Assembly: GCF_021496665.1 (NCBI RefSeq)
Contig: NZ_CP071246.1
Coordinates: 496,001-560,000, forward strand
Length of the DNA: 64,000 bases
Origin: Corynebacterium sp. CNCTC7651
GTDB lineage: Bacteria; Actinomycetota; Actinomycetes; Mycobacteriales; Mycobacteriaceae
Direction of reading: 5' to 3'
Part shown: piece by piece, positions 10,138-18,560 of the stretch
How the letters are laid out: every line of letters begins with the position of its first letter
Numbering within the stretch: position 1 is the first letter of the stretch
Position numbers and translations under genes: made by a program
The notes under the pieces: model-generated
Databases searched by the model: none
What the model saw: only the letters and a program-made list of their open reading frames with translations
What the model was told of the DNA's origin: nothing

Positions 10138-11542
10138 ATGATGTCAAGCGAAAGGATGATCATGACGGCCACAATCGAACCAAGTCAGGAGAATCGGTAC
10201 CAGCATCCTGTTCGGCCCGAAATTCTCCCGATGTCGGACAATCCGTATGAGGATTTCCGCTACTTCTACCGGGACGGTATGCCACTTCGTCCAGCGCCGA
10301 AGCGCCGGACGAAGGTGCCCGGCTGGTCTACGTTGCGCCATAACCTCTTCGATCGGTGGCACACGGTTGCAGATGAGTGGGAGGGCTACGACAGTTTCCA
10401 GACGAAGCTTCTGGATGACCACATGTGGCAAACCGATGAGACCGGTGCCAAGCTTGCAGAAGCATTCAAGCGCGATGGTGCGAAGAAGTCCCGCGCGGAC
10501 TTTGAAACTGCGCTGAACCAGGGCATCGGTGCCGTTGAAGATCCGGCACCGGAGCTCGTCGAGTTCTTCGCAGAGGTGGACAACATCCCTGATTGGATCG
10601 ACCTCGAAGCTGCGGAGCGCGGCCGCGTTGCGTACTACAACGTCACCCCGTCCGCCGAGCTGCTTTCCATCGGCTTCGCCTACTGGGCAACCACGATGGA
10701 GGACCGCACCTCCGCCGCCACGGGCGAGACCCAGATGTTCGAGCTGGAGGCCTTCACCCGTGTGATGGAGACGGTGAAGTTCTTCGTGGGACCTGGGCAA
10801 GAAGGGCGTGTTCGACCGCTACTCGGACGGCCTGAAGGCTGCGGTGCGGGTCCGTCTGCTGCACGCCCAGGCAAACCGCGGCCTAGAAAAGCTGTGGGGC
10901 CCGGAGCACTACAACGAGTTCGGCCGCCCGATCGGATCTTCTTTCTTGGTTTCCGGCGAAGGCTGGTTCGCTCTCATGCCCATCGGCGTGGACGAGTTCT
11001 TCGGCCGCTACCACTCCGGCGAGGAGTGGCACGACGTTGCCATGTACTGGGCCTGGGTGCTCCACCTCATGGGTGCTGAGGAGCGTCTGATTCCGAAGAC
11101 CGGCGACGAGATGCGCAAGATGACTGACTACATCTACGCCAACGGCGGCTACTCCTCCACGTATCACGTCCAGGTGGCAGAGGCCCTCATGGGCATCTTG
11201 GAAAAGCTGGACCCACAGATGCCGGGCCAGGTGCTGGGTGCGCTGTCGTTGGTGATCGGCGATGAGGACACCAAGTTCATGGTGAAGGGCTCCCGCTTCG
11301 AGGGCACCCCGTACCTGCACTGGAAGCTCGCTTTCTTGGCTAAGGCCAAGGCGGAGGCTGCGATCTGGAGCCTGCGCGACAAGCTGCCGGGCGCCCAGGC
11401 CGCCAAGATCAAGAAGGCCGCCGACGGCAAGCCGCCATGGTCCGACGTGTTCAAGCAGATCGAGGACTACGTGGCAGAGCACGAACCACACGTCAAGGCG
11501 AACTACAGCCTGCACGACAACTCGAAGGAAGCCCAGCGCTAA
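10138..11542 (+). CDS. DUF2236 (latex-clearing-protein-like) heme protein 1 (frameshifted in this sequence)
   Basis: Member of the DUF2236 family, which includes rubber oxygenase Lcp and the MpaB oxygenase that cleave isoprenoid double bonds using heme b. The family residues are seen with exact Lcp spacing: R208 and T212 (R-x3-T in FTRVMETV) and the heme-ligand-type H242 (VRLLHAQANR), 34 residues after the Arg. One extra G at 10789-10790 breaks the frame; removing it restores FFVDLGKKGVFDRYSDGLK and a protein of about 467 residues. No signal peptide, unlike secreted Lcp, so it should be cytoplasmic. ATG 10138 has GGAGG; ATG 10162, behind AAAGGA, is an alternative. Confidence 0.85.
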
Positions 11543-11589
11543 CCCTTGCCATTCTTTCCCAGCCAGCAACTACACCTAAGGAGAACACC

Positions 11590-12816
11590 ATGACCCAGAC
11601 TTTCGCTGAGAACCCGTTGGCGGCAGACCACTACACCCGCCAGGAGTGGCCGAGCAAGCGCGGTAGCCGCGAGGAGTTCGTTGAGCGTTTCGGCGAGGAG
11701 CGCGCGCAGCGCTTCACCCAGGCGTACTGGGCGATGGACCCGATCGCCGATGCTCTCTACACCAGCGGCAACAAGTCCAAGGACGTCATGCCAAACCTGC
11801 GCGAGGCACTTGCGCGGGGCGAGGCGGACGAAAACACCCTGCCTGAGGTTGCGGCGCTGATCAACGACATGAACTCTGCGCTCGATGGCGTGGACTGGGA
11901 GCGCATCGAGCGCGGCCAGCGCGCGGCGCTGTCCATTCCGGTGCTGGCGCAGAACCTCTCTCTCGGCCCGGGCGCGCTGATCCACACCTACTCCGCACCG
12001 TCCATCGCGGACATTCTGGTGAACACCGGTGAGCTGACCGAGGGTGCCGTGCACCGCCTCGCCTACACCACCAACTGGATCTACTCCGTCTACCTCAAGG
12101 ACGGCCTGAAGCCGGGCAACGTTAGCTACATCCACACCGGCATGGTCCGCGCGATGCACGCGCATGTTCGCCGCGTGCAGACCAAGTTGGGCCTGGATTA
12201 CAGCGAGTGGGGCGCACCGATCAGCGAGTTCGACATGTTCCGCACCTGGTTCGACTTCACCTACATCGCGTTCACGTACTGCCGCAACCTGGGCTACCGC
12301 ATGTCCCTGGAGGAGGAGCAGGACCTGTTCTACCTCTGGAGGATCGTTGGCCTCATGCTGGGCATCCCGGGCGACCTCCTGGAGCCGGAGACGGACATCG
12401 ACGCGTCGCAGGAGACCATCGACGCGATCCACTTCGTAGACGGCGACCCGAACGAGGCATCCCACGCACTCGTCGAGGCGCTCTTCAGCGGCTTCCGCAC
12501 GAACGTGAAGGCGCTGCTGCCGTTCTCCGACGAGTCCATCGACGACTGGCAGTACGCGGCCACCCGCATCATGCACGGCGACGAGGTCGCGGACATCTAC
12601 AACGTGCCGCATGCCGCGTCCCGCCCGTTCACCGAGCTGGGCATTCCGATGGTGCAAGAGCGCTACGACCTGCTCCGCGCGAACCCGGAGGCGCTGGAGA
12701 AGGAGGTTCAGCAGAACCACCAGATGCTGCTGGACGCACTGACCCAGGAGACCTCCTACATGGGTCAGGACGAGGGCATCAAGATGAACGACGGCGAGTA
12801 CCGCCCGGGCGCCTAA
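11590..12816 (+). CDS. DUF2236 (latex-clearing-protein-like) heme protein 2
   Basis: Intact 408-residue paralogue of the preceding gene, 47 nt downstream, with AAGGAGA before ATG 11590. It also shows R156-x3-T160 (HRLAYTTN) and H190 (VRAMHAHVR), again 34 residues after the Arg as in Lcp. No signal peptide or membrane anchor is visible. The two proteins share only the core motifs, so they may be non-redundant partners or act on successive intermediates. The aldehyde dehydrogenase downstream could oxidise the aldehydes such oxygenases make. Confidence 0.88.
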   Translation: MTQTFAENPLAADHYTRQEWPSKRGSREEFVERFGEERAQRFTQAYWAMDPIADALYTSGNKSKDVMPNLREALARGEADENTLPEVAALINDMNSALDGVDWERIERGQRAALSIPVLAQNLSLGPGALIHTYSAPSIADILVNTGELTEGAVHRLAYTTNWIYSVYLKDGLKPGNVSYIHTGMVRAMHAHVRRVQTKLGLDYSEWGAPISEFDMFRTWFDFTYIAFTYCRNLGYRMSLEEEQDLFYLWRIVGLMLGIPGDLLEPETDIDASQETIDAIHFVDGDPNEASHALVEALFSGFRTNVKALLPFSDESIDDWQYAATRIMHGDEVADIYNVPHAASRPFTELGIPMVQERYDLLRANPEALEKEVQQNHQMLLDALTQETSYMGQDEGIKMNDGEYRPGA

Positions 12817-12831
12817 ACCCGCAAAATCGGA

Positions 12832-12845
12832 ACCCGAATTCGGGT
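12832..12845. promoter_or_regulatory. 14-bp perfect palindrome between DUF2236-2 and aldehyde dehydrogenase
   Basis: ACCCGAATTCGGGT is a perfect palindrome centred in the 80-bp gap, 52 bp before the dehydrogenase start. It could be an operator for an internal promoter or a small hairpin; there is no T run, so a terminator is less likely. Confidence 0.35.
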
Positions 12846-12896
12846 ATCCTAACTAAGACCTACATCACTATTTCTTCTTGAAAGGAACCGGATCAC

Positions 12897-14270
12897 ATGT
12901 CCAACCAGTACCGAGTGCAGAACCCGTGGACCAACGAGATCGTAGAGACCTTTGACTTCCTGACCGATGAGCAGGTTGAGGAGGTGCTGGCGAAGTCTGC
13001 GGAGGCATTCAAGACCTGGCGCAACACGTCCATCGAGGAGCGCGCTGAGATTGTGGGCAAGGCCGCGCAGCTGCTCAAGGAGCGCGCTACCGAGCTGGCG
13101 CAGATCGCTGCGGAGGAGATGGGTAAGCCAATCCCCGAGGGCGAGTGGGAGATGAACTTCTCCGGCGACATCATGCAGTTCTACGCGGACAACGCTCCGG
13201 AGCACAACGCGCCGAAGAACGTCGACGTCCCAGGCGGCAAGGCTGTGGTCCGCCGCTTGCCGCTGGGCACCATCCTGGGCATCATGCCGTGGAACTACCC
13301 GATCTACCAGATCGCACGTTTCGCCGGCCCGAACCTCATGAACGGCAACTGCATCCTGCTCAAGCACGCCGAGATCACCCCGAAGTCCGGTGCTGCGTTC
13401 GAGCAGATCCTGAAGGATGCCGGCCTGCCGGAGGGCGTGTTCATCAACATCTACGCCACCCACGACCAGATCGAGACGATCATCGGTGACCCGCGCGTGC
13501 AGGGTGTCTCGCTCACCGGTTCCGAGCGCGCTGGTGCGAAGGTGGCAGAGATCGCCGGCCGTAACCTGAAGAAGTGCGTGCTCGAGCTCGGCGGCACCGA
13601 CCCGTACATCATCCTGGACTCCGCGGACATCAAGGCATCCGCACAGGAGGCGTGGGACAAGCGCGTCCACAACGCTGGCCAGGCTTGCACCTCCAACAAG
13701 CGCATCATCGTCATGGACGACATTTACGACGAGTTCGTTGACGCAATGGTGGAGATCGCTGAGGGATACTCCAAGGGTGACCCGCGCACCCCGGGCGAGA
13801 ACGAGTACTTCCCGATGTCCTCCCGCCGTGCGGCCGAGATCCTCAAGGACCAGATCGACCGCTCCGTGGCTGCAGGTGCAACCCTGCGCACCGGTGCAGA
13901 GATCGACGACACCACGGCGTACTTCTCCCCGGCTGTGCTGACCGACCTGCCGGTTGGTTCCGAGCCGTACTACGAGGAGTTCTTCGGCCCGGTGGCGGAG
14001 ATCTACAAGGTTTCCTCCATCGACGAGGCTGTGGAGCTGGCAAACAACTCCTACCAGGGCCTCGGCGGCGCCGTGTTCTCCCAGGATGTCGAGAAGGCAA
14101 CGGAGGTTGCGGACCAGATCGACACCGGCATGATCCACGTCAACCTCGGCCAGTACTTCTCCGCAGTCCTGCCGTTCGGTGGTGTCAAGCGCTCTGGCTT
14201 CGGCCGCGAGCTCTCCGTCTTCGCGCTCGATGAGTTTGTGAACAAGCAGTACCGCTACATCAACGACTAA
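12897..14270 (+). CDS. NAD-dependent aldehyde dehydrogenase (succinate-semialdehyde dehydrogenase-like)
   Basis: ALDH-superfamily enzyme of 457 residues that oxidises an aldehyde to the acid. Visible motifs are the cofactor-binding PWNYPIYQIAR, SLTGSERAGAKVAE, the glutamate general base in LELGGTDP, the catalytic cysteine in NAGQACTSNKR, EEFFGPVAEIYKV and the C-terminal PFGGVKRSGFGREL. The closest subfamily by eye is GabD/Sad-type semialdehyde dehydrogenase. It is the last gene of the DUF2236 operon and is followed by an inverted repeat. The substrate is unknown; product removal for the two heme oxygenases is the natural guess. Confidence 0.92.
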   Translation: MSNQYRVQNPWTNEIVETFDFLTDEQVEEVLAKSAEAFKTWRNTSIEERAEIVGKAAQLLKERATELAQIAAEEMGKPIPEGEWEMNFSGDIMQFYADNAPEHNAPKNVDVPGGKAVVRRLPLGTILGIMPWNYPIYQIARFAGPNLMNGNCILLKHAEITPKSGAAFEQILKDAGLPEGVFINIYATHDQIETIIGDPRVQGVSLTGSERAGAKVAEIAGRNLKKCVLELGGTDPYIILDSADIKASAQEAWDKRVHNAGQACTSNKRIIVMDDIYDEFVDAMVEIAEGYSKGDPRTPGENEYFPMSSRRAAEILKDQIDRSVAAGATLRTGAEIDDTTAYFSPAVLTDLPVGSEPYYEEFFGPVAEIYKVSSIDEAVELANNSYQGLGGAVFSQDVEKATEVADQIDTGMIHVNLGQYFSAVLPFGGVKRSGFGRELSVFALDEFVNKQYRYIND

Positions 14271-14311
14271 GGTGCCGAAGCCCGTGCATCATCGCGGGCT
14301 GAATAACCGCA

Positions 14312-14351
14312 TAGCCCCCGCCGGCCGTGATCACACGCGCCACGGGGGCTA
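14312..14351 (+). terminator. Inverted repeat after the aldehyde dehydrogenase (probable terminator)
   Basis: TAGCCCCCG at 14312-14320 pairs with CGGGGGCTA at 14343-14351 across a 22-nt loop. There is no clear T run, so it may be a weak terminator; it also lies just upstream of ftsE. Confidence 0.45.
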
Positions 14352-14386
14352 CTTGCGTCACACCGGTAACAGGTAATGTGAGCCCC

Positions 14387-15078
14387 GTGATTACCTTCGA
14401 CCACGTAACCAAGGTGTATCCCACCTCGGGGCGCCCCGCCTTGGACGATGCCTCTTTCACCATCGAAGACGGGGAATTCGTGTTCCTCATCGGGCCGTCC
14501 GGCTCAGGCAAATCGACATTCCTGCAGTTGATGATCCGGGAGGAAAACGTTTCTCCGGCGACATCTGGTTCAACAACTTCCACGTCAACGCGCTCAAGGG
14601 CAAAGACATCAATCTGCTGCGCCAGTCCATCGGCTACGTGTTCCAGGATTTCCGTCTGCTGCCCAAGCTCACGGTGTACGACAACGTGGCGTTTGCGCTC
14701 CAAGTCATCGGTAAGCGCCAGAAGCGCATTGACAAGTTGGTGCCGGACGCTTTGGAGTTGGTCGGGTTAGCGTCGAAAAGCAAAAGAATGCCCCATGAGC
14801 TCTCCGGAGGCGAGCAGCAGCGCGTGGCCATCGCGCGTGCGTTTGTGAACAAGCCCCCGCTGGTGCTGGCGGATGAGCCGACGGGCAACCTTGACCCCGC
14901 AACGGCGGATGAGATTACGGCGCTGCTGGCGCGCATCAACCGCCTGGGCACCACGGTGGTGATGTCCACGCACAACGCCAGGGCGGTCAATGACATGCGC
15001 CAGCGCGTGATGGAGCTGAATATGGGCAAGCTAGTGCGCGATGACCGCAACGGCGTTTACGGCAACGTGAGGGGGTAG
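14387..15078 (+). CDS. ftsE: Cell division ATP-binding protein FtsE (frameshifted in this sequence)
   Basis: ABC ATPase that works with FtsX at the septum to activate peptidoglycan hydrolases. GTG 14387 gives [19 protein letters not shown]; Walker A is GPSGSGKST, the signature [14 protein letters not shown] and Walker [13 protein letters not shown]. One base is missing near 14553, between REENV and the resumed SGDIWFNN; adding it restores a 230-residue FtsE. The frame is otherwise perfect on both sides, so a sequencing or assembly error is more likely than a real loss of a division gene. ftsX starts 4 nt after the stop. Confidence 0.92.
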
Positions 15079-15082
15079 GGCA

Positions 15083-15985
15083 ATGAACGTTGGCTTTATT
15101 TTCAAAGAGGGCGTGAAGGGCCTCGGCCGTAACATCACCATGACCATTGCTTTAGTGATCACCACGGCGCTGTCGCTGGCGCTGGTGGGGGCCGGCATCA
15201 TGATTTCTCAGGCCACCGCGGCCACGAAGGACCTGTACCTGGACCGCGTGGAGGTGATGGTGGAGTTGGACGAGGAGACTTCGGCCGCCGACACCGATTG
15301 CTCCAGCGAGGCGTGCCGCGAGGTGCGCGACACGCTGCAGAAGGATGACCGGGTGGAGCAGGTGACGTTCCGCTCCCGCCAGCAGTCCTATGAGCGCTTT
15401 GTGGAGTTGTTCAAAGACTCGGAGCCGGATCTGGTGCGCGAAACCAGCCCGGACGCACTGCCGGCAGCGCTGCACGTGCGGTTGAAGGACCCCTCCGACA
15501 CGGCACCGATCGACGCAGTTGCCTCGCTGCCCCAGGTAACTGTGGTGACTGATCAGGCGGACACCGTGCGCGGCGCGGCGAACACCATGGATACTTTCCG
15601 CAACGTTACCTGGCTGGTCGCCGCGGCACAGGGGCTTGCGGCACTGTTCCTGATTGTGAACATGGTGCAGCTAGCAGCGTTCAACCGGCGCGAGCAGATC
15701 AGCATCATGCGCATGGTGGGTGCCTCGCGCTGGTTTACGCAGGCGCCGTTCGTGCTTGAGGCGGTGCTTTCAGTCTTTGCCGGCGCGGTGTTGGCAACGC
15801 TGCTGGTGTGGGTGGCCAAGCGCTCTGTGGCGGATCCGATGCTGGCGCAGCTGTACTCCTCGCAGCTCATTGCCCGCGTGCCGGATGCCGCGGTGTGGAC
15901 TGTCATGCCGCTGGTGGGGCTGGGTGCGATGGTGATCGGCGGTATTGCGGCCCAGGTGGCACTTCGTTCCTACGTGCGGAAGTAG
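15083..15985 (+). CDS. ftsX: Cell division protein FtsX
   Basis: Permease-like partner of FtsE, 300 residues. The N-terminal helix (MTIALVITTALSLALVGAGIMI) is followed by an extracellular domain of about 130 residues and three C-terminal helices, the usual FtsX plan. The motif FNRREQISIMRMVGASRWF in the cytoplasmic loop is typical. Signals move from FtsE ATPase activity through FtsX to a wall hydrolase such as RipC in actinobacteria (known for the family). It is translationally coupled to ftsE, and smpB follows by 15 nt. Confidence 0.96.
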   Translation: MNVGFIFKEGVKGLGRNITMTIALVITTALSLALVGAGIMISQATAATKDLYLDRVEVMVELDEETSAADTDCSSEACREVRDTLQKDDRVEQVTFRSRQQSYERFVELFKDSEPDLVRETSPDALPAALHVRLKDPSDTAPIDAVASLPQVTVVTDQADTVRGAANTMDTFRNVTWLVAAAQGLAALFLIVNMVQLAAFNRREQISIMRMVGASRWFTQAPFVLEAVLSVFAGAVLATLLVWVAKRSVADPMLAQLYSSQLIARVPDAAVWTVMPLVGLGAMVIGGIAAQVALRSYVRK

Positions 15986-16000
15986 TAAGCTTTGGCCCTT

Positions 16001-16495
16001 ATGGCCAAGAAGAAGAAAACCAAAACCGGAAACTCCGGCGTCTTGGCAACCAACCGCAAGGCCCGGCACGATTACACCATCCTGGACACCTGGGAGACTG
16101 GCATCGTGCTCGTGGGCACAGAAATCAAGTCCTTGCGGGAGGGCAAGGCGTCGTTGACAGAGGCGTTTGCCACCATCGACAACGGCGAGGTGTGGCTGCG
16201 CAACCTGCACATTCCTGAGTACTCGATGGGGCACTGGACCAACCACACCCCACGCCGCACACGCAAGCTGCTGATGCACCGCCGCGAGATTGATTCGCTG
16301 GAGGGCAAGTTGCGCGACGGCAACCGCACCCTAGTTTCGCTCTCGCTGTACCTGAAGGACGGCCGCGCGAAAATTGAGCTCGGGCTTGCTCAAGGTAAGC
16401 AGGATTACGACAGGCGCCAGGACATCAAACGCCGCACCGAGGACCGCGAAATCGCCCGCGACCTGGGACGCAAATTCAAGGGAATCAAAGCCTAA
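16001..16495 (+). CDS. smpB: SsrA-binding protein SmpB
   Basis: RNA-binding partner of tmRNA in trans-translation, 164 residues. ATG 16001 gives MAKKKKTKTGN; family motifs are TNRKARHDYTILDTWETGIVLVGTEIKSLR split across the OB fold, YSMGHWTNHTPRRTRKLLMHRREI and a C-terminal basic tail that becomes helical on the ribosome. An upstream TTG at 15992 is unlikely. Its RNA partner ssrA lies 0.8 kb downstream on the same strand. Confidence 0.97.
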   Translation: MAKKKKTKTGNSGVLATNRKARHDYTILDTWETGIVLVGTEIKSLREGKASLTEAFATIDNGEVWLRNLHIPEYSMGHWTNHTPRRTRKLLMHRREIDSLEGKLRDGNRTLVSLSLYLKDGRAKIELGLAQGKQDYDRRQDIKRRTEDREIARDLGRKFKGIKA

Positions 16496-16510
16496 GTAGC
16501 CTTGGATGCC

Positions 16511-17170
16511 ATGGCTACTACACAGAAGACGGCACTGATCACCGGAGCGTCCCGCGGCATCGGCCGCGCGATCGCAGAAGAGTTGGGCAAGGATCACCAC
16601 ATCCTCGCGGGTGCGTCGAAGGATGCGTCCGACATCGTGCAGGCGCTGCCAAGCGCCGAACCGTTCGAGGTGGATCTGCGTGATACCGCCGCACTGGAGC
16701 AAGCCGCCGCAGGTATTGAGCACCTCGATGTGCTGGTGCTCGCCGCCGGCGTGCTGCACAAGGGCCCCTTCGAGGAGCTCACGGATGAGCAGTGGCGCGA
16801 GAGCATGGACATCAACGTCCTGGCCCCCGTCACGCTCACCAGGGCTTTGCTTCCTGCTTTACGACGTTCGCAGGGGCTGATCATCACCATCAACTCCGGC
16901 GCTGGCTTGCACGGTGTGGCGGAAAACACCGCCTACTGCGCGTCCAAATTCGCGCTTCGCGGCTTCACCGAATCGCTGCAGGAGGAACTGGCGGGCGAGG
17001 TGCGCGTCACGTCGCTGCACCCGGGCCGCACCAACACGGACATGCTGGCGGGGGACGACGGCCGGCCGAAGATGGACGCGGACAACGTGGCCAAGGCGGC
17101 ACGCCTTGCGGTGGACGCTGGCCCAGACGCGGTGGTGGAGATCTTGCGCGTGCGTCCCGCGCGCACCTAG
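16511..17170 (+). CDS. SDR family oxidoreductase
   Basis: Short-chain dehydrogenase/reductase of 219 residues. It has the nucleotide-binding TGASRGIGRAIAEE, the NAG-type segment read here as LAAGVLHKG, the catalytic serine region INSGAGLHG, and the Y-x3-K active site in YCASKFALRGF. The position between smpB and ssrA is a conserved corynebacterial arrangement as I recall it. The substrate cannot be inferred. ATG 16511 is preferred over the TTG at 16502. Confidence 0.9.
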   Translation: MATTQKTALITGASRGIGRAIAEELGKDHHILAGASKDASDIVQALPSAEPFEVDLRDTAALEQAAAGIEHLDVLVLAAGVLHKGPFEELTDEQWRESMDINVLAPVTLTRALLPALRRSQGLIITINSGAGLHGVAENTAYCASKFALRGFTESLQEELAGEVRVTSLHPGRTNTDMLAGDDGRPKMDADNVAKAARLAVDAGPDAVVEILRVRPART

Positions 17171-17210
17171 GTTTTGGGCAAGTCCTGCAACGGGAATACC
17201 GAGCGGGGTC

Positions 17211-17239
17211 TTGCGGTTTGTGCCGGTGTGAGATAACGT
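17211..17239 (+). promoter_or_regulatory. Predicted ssrA promoter
   Basis: TTGCGG at 17211-17216 and TAACGT at 17234-17239 with a 17-bp spacer, about 30 bp upstream of the mature tmRNA 5' end. Confidence 0.5.
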
Positions 17240-17268
17240 TCTCACTCCTACGTTTCTTCGTAGTCGAA

Positions 17269-17655
17269 GGGGTCGATTTGGTTTCGACTTCATCTACTCA
17301 GCCAGGGGAAGCGTGCCGGTGCAGGCAGGAGACCACCGTAAGCGTCGCTGTAACCAATAAACGCAGAGAAGAACTCTCAGCGTGACTACGCCCTCGCTGC
17401 CTAAGTAATAGAGCAAGCGACCTGCGTGTCCGTCAGGCCGGGGATGTCCCCGATCCGGTACCTGGCGTCGACTTAGGGGACTTGCCTTCCGGCCCTGTCA
17501 GTGGGGCCTTGGAAGGGACTTCTTTCACTGACTGGGCCCGTCATCCGGACATGTTTGCCTGATCCGGAGGGCCGATGAGAGGCAAGGTGCGAACTGCGCA
17601 CGGAGAAGCCCTGGCGCGGTGGTGAAGGACCCGGGTTCAATTCCCGGCGGCTCCA
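17269..17655 (+). ncRNA. ssrA: Transfer-messenger RNA (tmRNA)
   Basis: Rescues stalled ribosomes with SmpB. The 5' GGGGTCG pairs with CGGCTCC near the 3' end to form the acceptor stem, and GGTTCAATTCCCGG is the T-arm. The tag frame encodes AEKNSQRDYALAA followed by TAA TAG-type stops, close to the corynebacterial tag. The acceptor end reads CTCCACT, so CCA is not fully encoded and should be added after processing. Length is about 387 nt. Confidence 0.97.
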
Positions 17656-17664
17656 CTGTCAGTG

Positions 17665-17696
17665 AAACCCGCTGGTCCGATACGGCCAGCGGGTTT
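17665..17696 (+). terminator. Rho-independent terminator of ssrA
   Basis: AAACCCGCTGG and CCAGCGGGTTTT form an 11-bp stem with a T run, 10 nt after the tmRNA. Confidence 0.92.
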
Positions 17697-17745
17697 TACG
17701 TTGAATCCCATTTTTTGTACAGGCGCGATCTTTAGTATTCCCAGC

Positions 17746-18465
17746 ATGAAACGCGTCGTGATGGGCTCGCTCGCTGCTGCAACGTGGGTTTTGGGGGGTT
17801 GCGCCGGCGCGCCGGCACCGGAAACTCCCCAGCCGGACACTGTCTCGGCTGTCACCGAAACTGTGACGGCCCAGCCCGCTACCAGCGCGGTAACGCCGGA
17901 GGCTGAGTCCAGCGCGGCACCCGCGTCGGAAGCTGAGCAATCTGCGCAGAACGCGGACCCGAAGAACGCTGGCACCAAGAGCGCGGAGCCGAAGCGCGGC
18001 GTTCCTGGCGCTCCGCTGGCCTACCCAGGTGCCGGCGGACCTGTCCCGGCGAACGCGCGGCCGGTGAAATCGGTGAAGAAGTACAGTGCCGGCGGCCCCG
18101 AGTTCGCGGTGTTCAAAGCCCCGTCCGGCAATATCGGCTGCATGATGAATCTGGATAGCCCGCAGATGTTCGACTGCGGTGTGCAGAGTCTCATGGAGAG
18201 CGGAAAGCTGGGCATCGGCGAGTACGGGGGCCCGAACTGGATGGCGGAGATTCTCCACGGCACCGTCCGCGAACAATCGGACCCGCCGCTGTACTTCGAT
18301 GAGGTTTGGCCGGCTGGATCTACACCTGCAGAAGTTGTCCAATACGGCGAAGTGGTGCAGCACGGACCATTCGTCTGTGCGGTGGAAGAAACGGGCGTGA
18401 CCTGCTGGGATTCTGAATCCGGCAAGGGTGCATGGCTGGAGCGAGAGAACATCGTGTTCTTCTAA
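17746..18465 (+). CDS. Putative secreted lipoprotein
   Basis: A 239-residue protein of unknown function. ATG 17746 gives a short basic start, a hydrophobic core and a lipobox VLGGC with C19 as the lipidation site. Residues 20-105 are a low-complexity Ala/Pro/Thr/Glu linker, as in wall-spanning lipoproteins. The folded C-terminal part (about 120-239) contains four cysteines in SGNIGCMMN, MFDCGV, FVCAVEE and VTCWDSESG, which probably form two disulfides. It is monocistronic between the ssrA terminator and the siderophore importer. Confidence 0.8.
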   Translation: MKRVVMGSLAAATWVLGGCAGAPAPETPQPDTVSAVTETVTAQPATSAVTPEAESSAAPASEAEQSAQNADPKNAGTKSAEPKRGVPGAPLAYPGAGGPVPANARPVKSVKKYSAGGPEFAVFKAPSGNIGCMMNLDSPQMFDCGVQSLMESGKLGIGEYGGPNWMAEILHGTVREQSDPPLYFDEVWPAGSTPAEVVQYGEVVQHGPFVCAVEETGVTCWDSESGKGAWLERENIVFF

Positions 18466-18505
18466 GGGCACCCCTGTTTGGCTTCCAAGTTTGGAAAACC
18501 TAATC

Positions 18506-18524
18506 TTGGACAGGCAAACCTATC
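18506..18524 (+). promoter_or_regulatory. Candidate DtxR iron box upstream of the siderophore importer
   Basis: TTGGACAGGCAAACCTATC resembles the 19-bp DtxR operator TTAGGTTAGCCTAACCTAA mainly in the right half-site (AACCTA). It lies 36 bp before the importer start codon. The match is partial, but placement before an iron-uptake operon is what one expects. Confidence 0.4.
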
Positions 18525-18560
18525 CTTATGGATGAACCCGTTTTGAACAAAAGGATTGCC

